Source: Streptomyces noursei (GTDB lineage Bacteria; Actinomycetota; Actinomycetes; Streptomycetales; Streptomycetaceae). Taken from it: a stretch of 64,000 nt of DNA. Every line of letters starts with the position of its first letter. The first letter of the stretch is position 1. The DNA is taken from the NCBI RefSeq assembly GCF_001646665.1, contig NZ_LWBU01000395.1, forward strand, positions 17,435-81,434. Reading direction: 5' to 3'. The notes below the pieces were generated by a model, which was not told where the DNA came from, ran no database searches, and was given only the letters and a program-made list of their open reading frames with translations. Shown here one piece after another: positions 28,265-37,598 of the stretch. The position numbers and the translations under genes are program-made.

Positions 28265-29742
28265 TCAGCGGCGGCGGGGCAGGGTGTGCGCCAGGCGCCG
28301 CCTGTCGCGGGCGTCCCGTACGTGCACCAGGGCGGCCTCGGCGACCTCGCGCACCGCGCTGCCCGGCTCCTCGCTGCCGAGGATGCGCGCCAGCGCCTGC
28401 GGGGCGCGGTCGTCGCCGCGCTCGGCCAGGCCCCGGGCGGCCTCGGCGGCCGTGCCGGCGTCGGGGTCGTCCAGCCGGGCGGCCAGGGCCTCCCGCAGGG
28501 CGGGGGAGTCGTCCGGCACCCGCCCGAGCGCCAGGGTCGCCCAGTCGCGCACCTCCCGGTCCCCGTCGCGGCTCAGCCCGATCAGCACCTCCACCCCTCG
28601 CGGTGTCCGGCCGGCACCAGCCCGGTGAGCGCGACGGCCACCCCGCGCCGCACACCGGCGTCGGGGTGCGCGGCGTGCCGCAGGACCTCCGGCAGCGCCG
28701 CCGGGTCGCCGAGCTGCCCGAGCGCCCCGACCACGGCGGCCACCGGCTCGGCGTCCCGCTCGGCCCGCGCCATCTCCCGCAGGACCGGCAGGACCCGCTC
28801 CGCGCCGGCGCCGAGCCGGCCGAGGACGTCCGCCGCGAGCGCCCGGCGCAGCGGGTCGTCGCTCGCGGCCCAGCCGAGCGCCGCCTCCAGCGTCTCCCCG
28901 TCGCCGCGCCCGCACAGCGCGGTCACCGCCTCGGTCCAGTCGTCCCGCGCGGGGTCGCCGCAGCGCAGGGCCCGACCGGCCAGCTCCTCCGGGCCGGTGC
29001 GGACGCCCAGCGCGGTCTCCAGCAGCGTGGCGATCGCCGCGTGCCCGGTCTGCTGCTCGGCTCCCGGCCCGGGCACGCCGTCGCGCAGCAGCTCCACCAC
29101 GACGGTCACCCCGCCGTCCTCCGGCACCCGCCGGACCACCACCTCGTACCCGTCGGGCCCGTACGCCTCGGCGAGGTCGCGCCGCAGCGCCTCCGCCACG
29201 TCCGTCCCGGCCCACCGCAGCGCCTCGCGCAGGGCCTGCTCCGCTCCGGGCGCACCGCGCTCCAGCAGGGCCCGCACCACCGAGGGGGAGCCGCGCCGGG
29301 CGGCGGTGACCAGGGGCGGCTCCGTGCCGTTCCCCGTCCCGGGCAGGCCGGGGTCGGCGCCGTGCTCCAGCAGGGCCTGCACGGTGTCGGTGAACCCCTG
29401 GCGCACGGCCCACCCCAGCGCGGTGAACCCGAACGCCTCGCGCCGGTCCACCTCCGCGCCCGCGGCGAGCAGGGCGCGCACCGCCCCGGTGTGGCCGTGG
29501 CACGCGGCACCGCACAGCGGCAGGTCCCCGCCGTCCGCCCCGCTCGCACGGTCGGGGTCCGCCCCGGCGGCGAGCAGCAGCCGGACGATCCCCGCGCGGC
29601 CGTTCACCGCGGCCAGGTAGAGGGCGGTGCACCCGTCGTCGTCGGCCGCGCCGGCCGGGACCCCCGCCCGCAGCAGCCGCACCACCGCGTCCTCGTCGCC
29701 GCCGTGGACGGCTTCGAAGAGGGCCTGCGTGTCCTTGGTCAT
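28265..29742 (-). pseudogene. Ankyrin/HEAT-repeat protein gene with a frameshift
   Basis: Reading leftwards from the ATG at 29742, the first ~115 residues are ankyrin repeats (DGCTALYLAAVNGRAGIVRLLL; GFTALGWAVRQGFTDTVQALLEHGADP). A linker follows, then HEAT-type repeats (ADVLGRLGAGAERVLPVLREM; LPEVLRHAAHPDAGVRRGVAVAL). The frame stops near 28582 just after ALTGLVPAGHREG. The next frame resumes the repeat at once (GVEVLIGLSRDGDREVRDWA) and runs to a stop at 28265. One extra C in the CCCC run at 28594-28597 (plus strand) would restore a continuous ~490-residue protein. It is either a real 1-base deletion or a homopolymer sequencing error. Confidence 0.75.
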
Positions 29743-29799
29743 GGCCCGAGCTTCACCCGGCGTCCGTCCGGCCGCCAAGCGGATTTCGGGGGCGGGGCC

Positions 29800-30693
29800 C
29801 TACGTGTCGCACTCCAGCACCGTCCGGCACAGCCCGCACCGGGCCCGTACCCGGCCGCGTACCGGAATCCGGATGCGCTGGTGGCAGGTGGGGCAGGGGA
29901 AGGAGACCCGCAGTGCGGCGTCCGGGCCGCCGCCCTCGAAGGCGTACGGCAGGCCGGTCGCGGCCCCCGGGTGGTCCTGGGCGTGGCGGCGGTCCTTGGC
30001 GTAGCGGTGCCGGCCCGCCCAGCCGGCCGCCGTCAGCGGGGGCTGCCGCCCGTCGTGCAGGGCCACTTCCCGGCCGTCGGTGTAGGCCGCGTACGCCTGC
30101 GCGCTGGTGAACCAGGGCGACGGGTCCTCCCCGAACACCAGCGCCCGCTTGGCCAGGACGTATCCGAACTCCTCCGGGGTGAGGTAGCCCAGCTTCTGGC
30201 TCGTCGCCCCGTCCTCGCGGTAGGCGTCGAGCAGCAGCCAGCCGGCCCCCAGGTAGGTCGTCACCGTGTCGGTGAGGATCTCGTTGTCCCGCGTGCCGGG
30301 GAAGCCCAGCCCGAGCCGGTGCAGCAGCACATGGGTGATCTCGTGCGCGAGGGCCGCCCCGATGTCCCGCCGGTGGGTGCGGAAGCGGTCGTTCAGCTCG
30401 ACGAAGTACTCGGGTCCGGCGGCCAGTTCGACGCCGGCCGCGTGGGTCATCTCCCGGAAGCTGACGATCATCCGGGCGTCCGGCAGCCGCAGCTGCTGCA
30501 CCAGCGCGTGGGCCACCCGCTGCGCGCCCAGGTGGAGGTCGTCGCCGTCGGCGAAGGACACGTCGGCGGGGGCGACGCTGGTGGCGTACGCGTGCAGCCC
30601 CTCGCGGGTCAGCCGGCGGTACAGGGCGGTGATCGCCGCCCGCACGGTGCCGAGGTGCGGGTAGCCGTGCACGACCTCGCTGCCGTTCGCCAC
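29800..30693 (-). CDS. HExxH zinc metallopeptidase-like protein with zinc ribbon
   Basis: The protein has 297 residues. A HExxH motif sits in ALAHEITHVLLHRLG (about 125-139), with a later Glu in DNEILTDTVTTYLGAG (about 152) as a likely third ligand, the pattern of gluzincin/ImmA-type peptidases. The C-terminus has two CxxC pairs (CPTCHQ and CGLC) forming a zinc ribbon. There is no signal peptide, so it is probably cytoplasmic. Several starts are possible; I prefer the GTG at 30693 because a TACAGT -10-like hexamer on this strand lies at 30734-30729, downstream of an alternative ATG at 30741. It is divergent from the secreted trypsin gene. Confidence 0.7.
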   Translation of the reverse strand: MANGSEVVHGYPHLGTVRAAITALYRRLTREGLHAYATSVAPADVSFADGDDLHLGAQRVAHALVQQLRLPDARMIVSFREMTHAAGVELAAGPEYFVELNDRFRTHRRDIGAALAHEITHVLLHRLGLGFPGTRDNEILTDTVTTYLGAGWLLLDAYREDGATSQKLGYLTPEEFGYVLAKRALVFGEDPSPWFTSAQAYAAYTDGREVALHDGRQPPLTAAGWAGRHRYAKDRRHAQDHPGAATGLPYAFEGGGPDAALRVSFPCPTCHQRIRIPVRGRVRARCGLCRTVLECDT

Positions 30694-30728
30694 GTCCTGC
30701 CCCCATGTGCGACGTCGACCTTCCTCCA

Positions 30729-30734
30729 CTGTAG
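30729..30734 (-). promoter_or_regulatory. -10 element for the metallopeptidase gene
   Basis: On the minus strand 30734-30729 reads TACAGT, a good TANNNT hexamer. A transcript from about 30722 would exclude the ATG at 30741 and favour the GTG at 30693. Confidence 0.4.
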
Positions 30735-30777
30735 AGGGCATGCCCCGGCCGGGCGGGGGCGGCGGGGCGGTGGGGGA

Positions 30778-30828
30778 TGGCCGAAAACGCGGCCTTGTGG
30801 TCCTCGCGGCGGCCTCCGGATAATCCGG
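30778..30828 (+). promoter_or_regulatory. AdpA-like site and palindrome upstream of the trypsin gene
   Basis: TGGCCGAAAA (30778-30787) matches 8 of 10 positions of the AdpA consensus TGGCSNGWWY. A perfect palindrome, CCGGAT-A-ATCCGG, follows at 30816-30828, and TTGACG at 30837-30842 is a possible -35. In S. griseus the sprT gene belongs to the AdpA regulon, so control by AdpA is plausible here; the site itself is only a partial match. Confidence 0.3.
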
Positions 30829-30918
30829 GACACGCCTTGACGGGCTCATGTCATTGAGCTGCCCGGGATACGGGCCCGTCGTGCGCGCACGGCACAACCC
30901 CCCACGAAAGGCAGACAG

Positions 30919-31692
30919 TTGACCAACATCCTGCGCACCCTCAAGAGATCCGCGGCGGCCGGCGCCGTCGTCCTCGCCGCCGTCAGCCTCCAGCCCACCA
31001 ACGCCTCCGCCGCCCCCCAGCCGGTCGTCGGCGGCACCCAGGCCGCACAGGGCGAGTTCCCCTGGATGGTCCGGCTCTCCATGGGCTGCGGCGGCTCGCT
31101 GCTCACCCAGCAGATCGTGCTGACCGCCGCCCACTGCGTCAGCGGCTCCGGCAACAACACCAGCATCACCGCCACCGCCGGCGTCGTGGACCTCCAGAGC
31201 GCGAGCGCCATCAAGGTCCGCTCCACCAAGGTCCTCCAGGCGCCCGGCTACAACGGCAAGGGCAAGGACTGGGCCCTGATCAAGCTCGCCCGGCCCATCA
31301 ACCTGCCCACCCTGAACATCGCCACCGACACGGCGTACAACAGCGGCACCTTCACCGTCGCCGGCTGGGGCGCCACCCGTGAGGGCGGCGGCCAGCAGCG
31401 CTACCTGCGCAAGGCGACCGTGCCGTTCGTCTCGGACGCCTCCTGCCAGCAGTCGTACGGCAACGAGCTGGTCCCCGGCGAGGAGATCTGCGCCGGCTAC
31501 ACCCAGGGCGGCGTCGACACCTGCCAGGGCGACTCCGGCGGCCCGATGTTCCGCCGCGACAACGCCGGAGCCTGGATACAGGTCGGCATCGTCAGCTGGG
31601 GCCAGGGCTGCGCGCGCCCCGACTACCCCGGCGTGTACACCGAGGTGTCCACCTTCGCCTCCGCCATCAAGTCCGCGGCGGCGACCCTCTAG
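30919..31692 (+). CDS. sprT: Secreted trypsin-like serine protease (SprT homologue)
   Basis: The protein has 257 residues and very closely resembles S. griseus trypsin. A Sec signal peptide ends near PTNASA (about 31), followed by a very short propeptide and the mature N-terminus VVGGTQAAQGEFPW. The triad is His in VLTAAHCV, Asp in KDWALIKL and Ser in CQGDSGGPM. The Asp six residues before the active Ser (VDTCQGDS) sets cleavage after Arg/Lys. Six Cys form three disulfides. The start is a TTG at 30919 preceded by GAAAGG, an unusual codon. It acts outside the cell in protein degradation during growth or development. The gene is monocistronic, with a terminator after the stop. Confidence 0.95.
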   Translation: MTNILRTLKRSAAAGAVVLAAVSLQPTNASAAPQPVVGGTQAAQGEFPWMVRLSMGCGGSLLTQQIVLTAAHCVSGSGNNTSITATAGVVDLQSASAIKVRSTKVLQAPGYNGKGKDWALIKLARPINLPTLNIATDTAYNSGTFTVAGWGATREGGGQQRYLRKATVPFVSDASCQQSYGNELVPGEEICAGYTQGGVDTCQGDSGGPMFRRDNAGAWIQVGIVSWGQGCARPDYPGVYTEVSTFASAIKSAAATL

Positions 31693-31760
31693 GAAGAGTC
31701 CCGCCGGTGGTGCCGGTCCGACCCACGGGACACCCCACCGGCACCACCGGCACGTACGAA

Positions 31761-31788
31761 AGGGGCAGGCCCGGCGGGGCCTGCCCCT
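31761..31788 (+). terminator. Hairpin terminator after the trypsin gene
   Basis: AGGGGCAGGCCC (31761-31772) and GGGCCTGCCCCT (31777-31788) form a perfect 12-bp stem with a 4-base loop, 68 bases after the trypsin stop and ahead of the convergent GH35 gene. It can serve both strands. Confidence 0.85.
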
Positions 31789-31868
31789 CCCGCGCGGTGG
31801 CCGCCCGCCCGCCGACCTCGCGCCCCGCCGCCCCGCCGCCCCGCCGCACCGGGCGCCCGCCCGGCTCC

Positions 31869-33650
31869 TCACACCAGGCGTACGGAGGTCCCGGCGCCCT
31901 CCAGCTCCAGCACCCACACCTCGTTGGCGCCCTCCCGGAGCGCGGGCCCCGGCACGAACAGCGACTCCTGCGGCCCCACCCCCCAGAACCGGCCCAGGCA
32001 GAACCCGTTCACCCACACGAACCCCCGGGTCCACCCGGGCAGCTCCAGCGCCGCGTCCCCCGCACCGGCCAGCTCCACCACCGCCCGGTACAACCCCGGA
32101 CACCCGGGCCCCGCCCCGTCCGCCACGGAGCCGCCCGCCCCCGAGTCGTCCGCCACGTCCCGGAAGGGGACCCTCGCCACCCCGTCCGCCGTGAACGCGT
32201 CCAGCCGCAACCCCCGCGCCCGCACCCCGTGCAGGTACTGCCGCTCGTGCAGCAGCCCGCCGGTGATCCCCTTCTCCTCCGCCAGCCGCGGCCCGTAGCC
32301 CACCCGCCCCAGCGACTCCACCCACAGCTCCACCTCCGCCGGCCCCGCCACCGGCTCCGCCAGCACCACGTGCTCCCCCTCCAGCACACCCGCCCGCACC
32401 CCGTCCACGTACACCACCGCACGGTCCCGCAACCCCGCCACCGACAGCGGATACGGCCCGCGCGGCCCGGGGACGCGGAACCGGTAGCGCACCAGCCCCC
32501 GGTCCACCCCCAGCTCCTCGAAGGACGGCGGCACCGGCCCCTCCCGCTCCTCGCCGCCCAGCACCTCCAGCACCCCCTCCAGCGGCGCCCACCGCGCGAA
32601 CCGGACGACCACCCGCCCCGCCAGCCGCGGCGGCGGCGCCGGCGCCGGCGGCAGCGGGCCGTCCGCGTACCGCGCCAGCACCTCCCGGAACGCCCAGAAC
32701 TTCGCCGTCGGCAGCCCCGCCTCGTCGACCGGCGCGTCGTAGTCGTACGACGTCACCGTCGCCTCCAGCGGACCGTCGTGCAGCGGACCCGACCGGTTCG
32801 CGCCCGCCCACCCGCCGAAGGACGTCCCCCCGTGCGCCATGTAGACGTTGACCGACGCCCCGCACTCCAGGACCTCCGCCAGCGCCGCCGCCGCGTCCCC
32901 CGCGTCCCGCACCGCGTGCGCCTCGCCCCAGTGGTCGAACCAGCCGCACCAGAACTCCATGCACATCAGCGGCCCCCGCTCCCGGTGCCGCCGCAGCGCC
33001 TCGAACGCCGCCCGCGCCCCCGACCCGAAGTTCACCGTCGCCAGCACCCCCGTCACCGACCCACCCGTCAGCATGTGGTCCTCCGGCCCGTCCGACGTGC
33101 ACAGCGGCACACTCACCCCGCACGCGACGAGCAGGTCCGCGACCCACCGCGGATGGTCCCGGTCCGAGCCCCAGCTCCCGTACTCGTTCTCCGCCTGCAC
33201 CAGGACCACCGGGCCACCCCGGTCGACCTGCCGCGCCACCACCTGCGGCAGCAGCGTGCGGAACCAGCGCGTGACGTGCCCCAGGTACTCCGCGTCCCGC
33301 GTCCGCACCCGCCGCCCCAGCCGCCCCGTCAGCCAGTGCGGCAGCCCACCGTTCTCCCACTCCGCGCAGATGTACGGACCCGGCCGCACGATCGCCCACA
33401 GGCCCGCCTCCCGCACCGCGTCCAGGAAACGCCCCACCGCCGCCACGTCCCGGTGGCGCCCCGGCTCCGGCTCGTGCAGGTTCCACGGCACGTACGTCTC
33501 CACACAGTTCAGGCCCATCGCCCGCAGCATCGCCAGCCGGTGACCCCACTGCCCCTCGTGCACCCGGAAGTAGTGCAACGCCCCCGACAGCAACCGCACC
33601 GGCCTCCCGTCCAGCAGGAAGTCCCGGTCGCCCACCGTGAAACCGGCCAC
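31869..33650 (-). CDS. Glycoside hydrolase family 35 beta-galactosidase
   Basis: The protein has 593 residues. It begins with the GH35 signature FLLDGRPVRLLSGALHYFRV and continues with CVETYVPWNLHEPEPG and IVRPGPYICAEWENGGLP. The acid/base Glu is in VLVQAENEYGSWG (about residue 155), the nucleophile Glu in MCMEFWCGWFDHWGE (about 230). C-terminal beta-sandwich domains end with GFVWVNGFCLGRFW. It removes terminal beta-galactose from oligosaccharides. There is no signal peptide, so it is intracellular. I chose the GTG at 33650, preceded by GGGGTGGGG, because the conserved domain starts immediately after it. It is divergent from an AraC-type regulator across 133 bases, which points to local control by a galactoside. 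Confidence 0.92.
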   Translation of the reverse strand: MAGFTVGDRDFLLDGRPVRLLSGALHYFRVHEGQWGHRLAMLRAMGLNCVETYVPWNLHEPEPGRHRDVAAVGRFLDAVREAGLWAIVRPGPYICAEWENGGLPHWLTGRLGRRVRTRDAEYLGHVTRWFRTLLPQVVARQVDRGGPVVLVQAENEYGSWGSDRDHPRWVADLLVACGVSVPLCTSDGPEDHMLTGGSVTGVLATVNFGSGARAAFEALRRHRERGPLMCMEFWCGWFDHWGEAHAVRDAGDAAAALAEVLECGASVNVYMAHGGTSFGGWAGANRSGPLHDGPLEATVTSYDYDAPVDEAGLPTAKFWAFREVLARYADGPLPPAPAPPPRLAGRVVVRFARWAPLEGVLEVLGGEEREGPVPPSFEELGVDRGLVRYRFRVPGPRGPYPLSVAGLRDRAVVYVDGVRAGVLEGEHVVLAEPVAGPAEVELWVESLGRVGYGPRLAEEKGITGGLLHERQYLHGVRARGLRLDAFTADGVARVPFRDVADDSGAGGSVADGAGPGCPGLYRAVVELAGAGDAALELPGWTRGFVWVNGFCLGRFWGVGPQESLFVPGPALREGANEVWVLELEGAGTSVRLV

Positions 33651-33715
33651 GCACCCCACCCCCTCTTCCGGCCACCCGCACCGCGCCCCACTGTCGCCCC
33701 CTGGCGGCCGGCCGG

Positions 33716-33745
33716 TCCATGGACAAAGATCGGCGCCGGTTGGAC
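33716..33745. promoter_or_regulatory. Possible AraC-regulator binding repeats between GH35 and regulator genes
   Basis: TGGAC occurs at 33720-33724 and again at 33741-33745, exactly 21 bases (two helical turns) apart, as expected for an AraC-type activator. The first copy is also half of a perfect palindrome, GTCCATGGAC (33716-33725). The repeats lie between the two divergent genes. Inference from spacing and location. Confidence 0.35.
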
Positions 33746-33783
33746 GGACACGAACCCGCGACGACGCGCCGGGGAGGCCGCGG

Positions 33784-34671
33784 ATGTACCACACCTGGAT
33801 GCGCTTCTTCACGCCCGGCCCCCTGCACCGGCGGCTCGGCCTCGTCTGCCTCGGCGTCGGACTCCAGCACGGCGCCCTCCCCGCGGTCGGCCCCCGCACC
33901 CTCGACCACCATGTCGCCGTGGTGATCGACGCCGGCCGCGGCTGGTACCGGTTCCCCGACGGGCGGCGCACCCCCGTCACCGCACCCGCCCTCCTCTGGC
34001 TCACCCCCGGCGTACCCCACCACTACGCCCCCGACCCGGCCACCGGCTGGGACGAGGGCTTCGTCGACTTCACCGGACCGGTCACCGCCACCTACACCGA
34101 ACTCGGCTGCATCGAACCCGACCGCCCCGTCGTCCCCCTCACCGACGCGGGGCCCGCCCGCTCCGTCATCGGCCGGATCGCGCGTGCCGCCCGGCGCGGC
34201 AACCCCCTCCTGGAGGTCGAGACCTCCGCCGCCGTCCACGAACTGCTCGTCACCCTGCGCCGCACCCGCGCCGACACCACCCCCGACGGCACCCCCGTCC
34301 TCACGGCCCTCGCCCGCGACGCCTGCCGCCCCCTGACCGTCGCCGAACACGCCGCCCGCAACGGCATGACCCCCGCCGAGCTGCGCACCGCCGTACGCCG
34401 CGGCGCGGGCTGCAGCCCCAAGGACTACCTGCTCGGCATCCGCCTGGGCCGCGCCAAGGAACTCCTCGCCGGCACCGACCTGCCCGTCGCGGCCGTCGCC
34501 CGCCGCGTCGGCTACGACGACCCCGCCTACTTCTCCCGCCTGTTCACCCGCCGTGTCGGCACCGCACCCGTCCGCTTCCGCCGGCAGCAGGGACGCGCCG
34601 TACCGGGCGGCTGGAGCACCCGGATCCCGGATGCCGAACACCCGCCGACGATCATCACGGGACACGTCTAA
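33784..34671 (+). CDS. AraC-family transcriptional regulator
   Basis: The protein has 295 residues. The N-terminal ~140 residues form a cupin-like sugar-sensing domain (LDHHVAVVIDAGRGWYRFPDG; LLWLTPGVPHHY). The C-terminal ~100 residues have two helix-turn-helix units: LTVAEHAARNGMTPAELRTAVRRGAG and LPVAAVARRVGYDDPAYFSRLFTRRVGTAP. The second is the standard AraC signature. It is divergently transcribed from the GH35 beta-galactosidase and most probably activates it in response to a galactoside. The ATG at 33784 is preceded by GGGGAGG. Confidence 0.9.
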   Translation: MYHTWMRFFTPGPLHRRLGLVCLGVGLQHGALPAVGPRTLDHHVAVVIDAGRGWYRFPDGRRTPVTAPALLWLTPGVPHHYAPDPATGWDEGFVDFTGPVTATYTELGCIEPDRPVVPLTDAGPARSVIGRIARAARRGNPLLEVETSAAVHELLVTLRRTRADTTPDGTPVLTALARDACRPLTVAEHAARNGMTPAELRTAVRRGAGCSPKDYLLGIRLGRAKELLAGTDLPVAAVARRVGYDDPAYFSRLFTRRVGTAPVRFRRQQGRAVPGGWSTRIPDAEHPPTIITGHV

Positions 34672-34682
34672 GCTCGCTCCCC

Positions 34683-35000
34683 ATGAGCACCAGCGAGACC
34701 GAGGACTCCGTACACGCCGAGCTGACCCGCCTGCGCGAGAGCATCGACAACATCGACGCGGCGGTCGTCCACATGCTGGCCGAGCGCTTCAAGTGCACCC
34801 AGCAGGTCGGCCACCTCAAGGCCCGCCACCACCTGCCCCCGGCCGACCCGGCCCGCGAGGCCCGCCAGATCGCCCGGCTGCGGCAGCTCGCGGAGAGCGC
34901 CAACCTCGACCCCGCGTTCGCCGAGAAGCTGCTGAACTTCATCATCGCCGAGGTGATCCGCCACCACGAGACCATCGCCGGCGGCGCCCGGACCACCTGA
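34683..35000 (+). CDS. Chorismate mutase (AroQ type)
   Basis: The protein has 105 residues and is all helical. It converts chorismate to prephenate, the branch point to phenylalanine and tyrosine. The AroQ pattern is complete: LTRLRESIDNIDAAVVHMLAERFKCTQQVGHLKARHHLP with the active-site Arg, Arg and Lys, then a central helix and a third helix, NFIIAEVIRHHE. It has no regulatory domain and no signal peptide. It starts at the ATG at 34683, with TAAGCT about 8 bases before, so it may be nearly leaderless. It is the only aromatic pathway gene in the window. Confidence 0.92.
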   Translation: MSTSETEDSVHAELTRLRESIDNIDAAVVHMLAERFKCTQQVGHLKARHHLPPADPAREARQIARLRQLAESANLDPAFAEKLLNFIIAEVIRHHETIAGGARTT

Positions 35001-35098
35001 CCCGCACCACCCGGACGGCACCGGCGCACGACCCCGCCCGCTCAGCCCTGAGATGAACACCCGTGCCCCGGCCCCGCCCCATCGGGCAGCATGGCCCC

Positions 35099-37582
35099 AT
35101 GCCCGTACTGACGCGCGACGAAGCGCAGACCCGAGCCCGGCTCCTCGACGTCCACCGCTACACGGTCGGCCTCGACCTGACGACCGGGGAAGAGACCTTC
35201 GACTCCACCACCGTCATCCACTTCACCGCCCGCACCGGCGGCACCACCTTCGTCGAGCTCAAGCCGGCCACCCTGCGCTCCGTCACCCTCGACGGCGCAC
35301 ACCTCGACCCGGAGACCCTCGCCGACAACCGGCTGCCCCTCACCCTCACCGAGGGCGAGCACACCCTCCGCGTCGACGCCGCCATGCGCTACTCGCGCAC
35401 CGGCGAGGGCATGCACCGCTTCACCGACCCCAGCGACGGCGAGACCTACGTCTACACCCAGCTGTTCATGGAGGACGTCCAGCGGGTCTTCGCCGCCTTC
35501 GACCAGCCCGACCTCAAGGCGGTCTTCGACGTCTCCGTCACCGCCCCCGACCGCTGGACCGTCCTCGCCAACGGCGTCACCACCCACCAGGGCGACGGCC
35601 GCTGGCAGGCCGCCCCCACCCCGCTGATCTCCACCTACCTCGTCGCCGTCGCCGCCGGCCCCTGGCACTCCGTCCGCACCGAGCACGCCGGCCTGCCCTT
35701 CGGCATCCACTGCCGCCGCTCCCTCGCCCCGTACCTCGACGCCGACGCCGACGAGATCCTCGACGTCACCCGCCAGTGCTTCGACCGGTACCACGAGAAG
35801 TTCGACGAGCCCTACCCCTTCGACTCCTACGACCAGGCCTTCGTCCCCGAGTTCAACGCGGGCGCCATGGAGAACCCCGGGCTCGTCACCTTCCGCGACG
35901 AGTTCGTCTACCGCTCCGCCGTCACCGTCACCGAACGCCAGACCCGCGCCATGGTCATCGCCCACGAAATGGCCCACATGTGGTTCGGCGACCTCGTCAC
36001 CCTCAAGTGGTGGGACGACATCTGGCTCAACGAGTCCTTCGCCGAGTACATGGGCTACCAGATCATCAACGAGGCCACCAGCCGCTTCCCCGACACCTGG
36101 ATCGACTTCGGCGTCGCCCGCAAGGCCTGGGGGTACGACGCCGACCAGCGCCCCTCCACCCACCCCGTCGCCCCCGACCCCGAGGCCGTCCCCGACACCG
36201 CCTCCGCGATGCTCAACTTCGACGGCATCTCCTACGCCAAGGGCGCCTCCGCCCTCCGCCAGCTCGTCGCCTGGCTCGGCGAGAAGGACTTCCTGGCCGG
36301 CATCAACACCCACTTCACCCGCCACAAGTTCGCCAACGCCACCCTCGCCGACTTCATCGACAACCTCGCCTCCGCCACCGACCGCGACGTCCACACCTGG
36401 GCCGAGGCGTGGCTGCGCACCACCGGCGTCGACACCCTCGCACCGGCGTACGACCGGACCACCGGCACCCTCACCGTCACCCGCACCGGCAGCCGGCCCC
36501 ACCGCATCACCGCCGGCGTCTACGACCAGGACCTCGGCGACACCCGCCGCCTCGTCCTGCGCGACCGCCTGGAGATCGACGTCCCCCAGACCGCCCCGGT
36601 CAACCTCCCCGGCCCCCGCCCGGCACTCGTCGTCCTCAACGACGGCGACCACACCTACGCGAAGATCCGCCTCGACGAGCACTCCGAGGAACGCGCCCTG
36701 CGCACCCTCTCCGGCATCCCCGACCCCCTCACCCGGGCCGTCGTGTGGAACGCCCTGCGCGACATGGTCCGCGACGGCGAACTCGAACCCGTCACCTACC
36801 TGGAGACCGCCCGCGCCCACCTCCCCGAGGAGAAGGACCTCGCGATCGTCCAGGGCGTCCTCGGCTTCGCCTCCGCCCACATCGCCGACCGCTACGTCAC
36901 CGCGGAGGACCGCCCCGCCGCCCTCGCCCTCATCACCGACCTCACCCGCGACCTCATCCGCCGCACCGAGGACGGCAGCGACCCGGGCCTGCGCCTCACC
37001 GCCGTACGCCACTACATCGACGCCACCGAGCGCGACGGCACCCTCCACGGCTGGCTCGACGAGGGCGGCGTCCCCGGCGGTCCCGAACTCGACCCCGAAC
37101 TGCGCTGGCGCATCCTCGCCCGGCTCGCCGTCCTCGGCGCCACCGACGAGGCCGCCATCGCCGCCGAACTCGACCGCGACCCCAGCGCCACCGGCCAGGA
37201 GGGCGCCGCCCGCTGCCGGGCCGCCCTGCCCACCGCCGAGGCGAAGGCCGCGGCCTGGGAGCGCATGTTCACCTCCGACGACCTCTCCAACTACCTGTTC
37301 ACCGCCACCGCGCAGGGCTTCTGGCAGCCCGAACAGGCCGAGCTGGTACGCGAGTACGTGCCCCGCTTCTACCCCGACGCGACCGCGCTGGCCGACCGGC
37401 GCGGCCCCGCCATCGCGGAGGCGGCCGGACGCCACGCCTTCCCCGCCCACGCCGTCGACGCCGCCCACCTCCGCCTCGCCGAACAGCACCTCGCGGCCGA
37501 CGACCTCCTCCCGGCCCTCCGCCGCAAGCTGATCGACCAGATCGACGACCTCCGCCGCGCCCTCGCGGTCCGCAAGGTCTGA
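35099..37582 (+). CDS. pepN: Aminopeptidase N (M1 family)
   Basis: The protein has 827 residues. It removes N-terminal amino acids from peptides in the cytoplasm and needs zinc. The substrate-anchoring GAMENPG lies at about residue 257. The zinc site HEMAHMWFGD and the third ligand in NESFAEY lie about 290-320. A long helical C-terminal domain (about 440-827) matches the ERAP1-like region of actinobacterial PepN. The ATG at 35099 is followed directly by the conserved N-terminus (LTRDEAQTRARLLDVHRYTVGLDL). CAGCAT sits six bases before the ATG, a weak -10 in the leaderless arrangement seen elsewhere in this window. Confidence 0.95.
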   Translation: MPVLTRDEAQTRARLLDVHRYTVGLDLTTGEETFDSTTVIHFTARTGGTTFVELKPATLRSVTLDGAHLDPETLADNRLPLTLTEGEHTLRVDAAMRYSRTGEGMHRFTDPSDGETYVYTQLFMEDVQRVFAAFDQPDLKAVFDVSVTAPDRWTVLANGVTTHQGDGRWQAAPTPLISTYLVAVAAGPWHSVRTEHAGLPFGIHCRRSLAPYLDADADEILDVTRQCFDRYHEKFDEPYPFDSYDQAFVPEFNAGAMENPGLVTFRDEFVYRSAVTVTERQTRAMVIAHEMAHMWFGDLVTLKWWDDIWLNESFAEYMGYQIINEATSRFPDTWIDFGVARKAWGYDADQRPSTHPVAPDPEAVPDTASAMLNFDGISYAKGASALRQLVAWLGEKDFLAGINTHFTRHKFANATLADFIDNLASATDRDVHTWAEAWLRTTGVDTLAPAYDRTTGTLTVTRTGSRPHRITAGVYDQDLGDTRRLVLRDRLEIDVPQTAPVNLPGPRPALVVLNDGDHTYAKIRLDEHSEERALRTLSGIPDPLTRAVVWNALRDMVRDGELEPVTYLETARAHLPEEKDLAIVQGVLGFASAHIADRYVTAEDRPAALALITDLTRDLIRRTEDGSDPGLRLTAVRHYIDATERDGTLHGWLDEGGVPGGPELDPELRWRILARLAVLGATDEAAIAAELDRDPSATGQEGAARCRAALPTAEAKAAAWERMFTSDDLSNYLFTATAQGFWQPEQAELVREYVPRFYPDATALADRRGPAIAEAAGRHAFPAHAVDAAHLRLAEQHLAADDLLPALRRKLIDQIDDLRRALAVRKV

Positions 37583-37598
37583 CCCCCGGCCCCGCCCC

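Noticed and set aside
31707..35000. A ~1100-codon plus-strand frame across the GH35 and AraC genes
   Set aside because: It encodes Arg/Pro strings and runs antisense to the GH35 gene; the last part is in frame with the chorismate mutase gene, which explains why it seems to end well.
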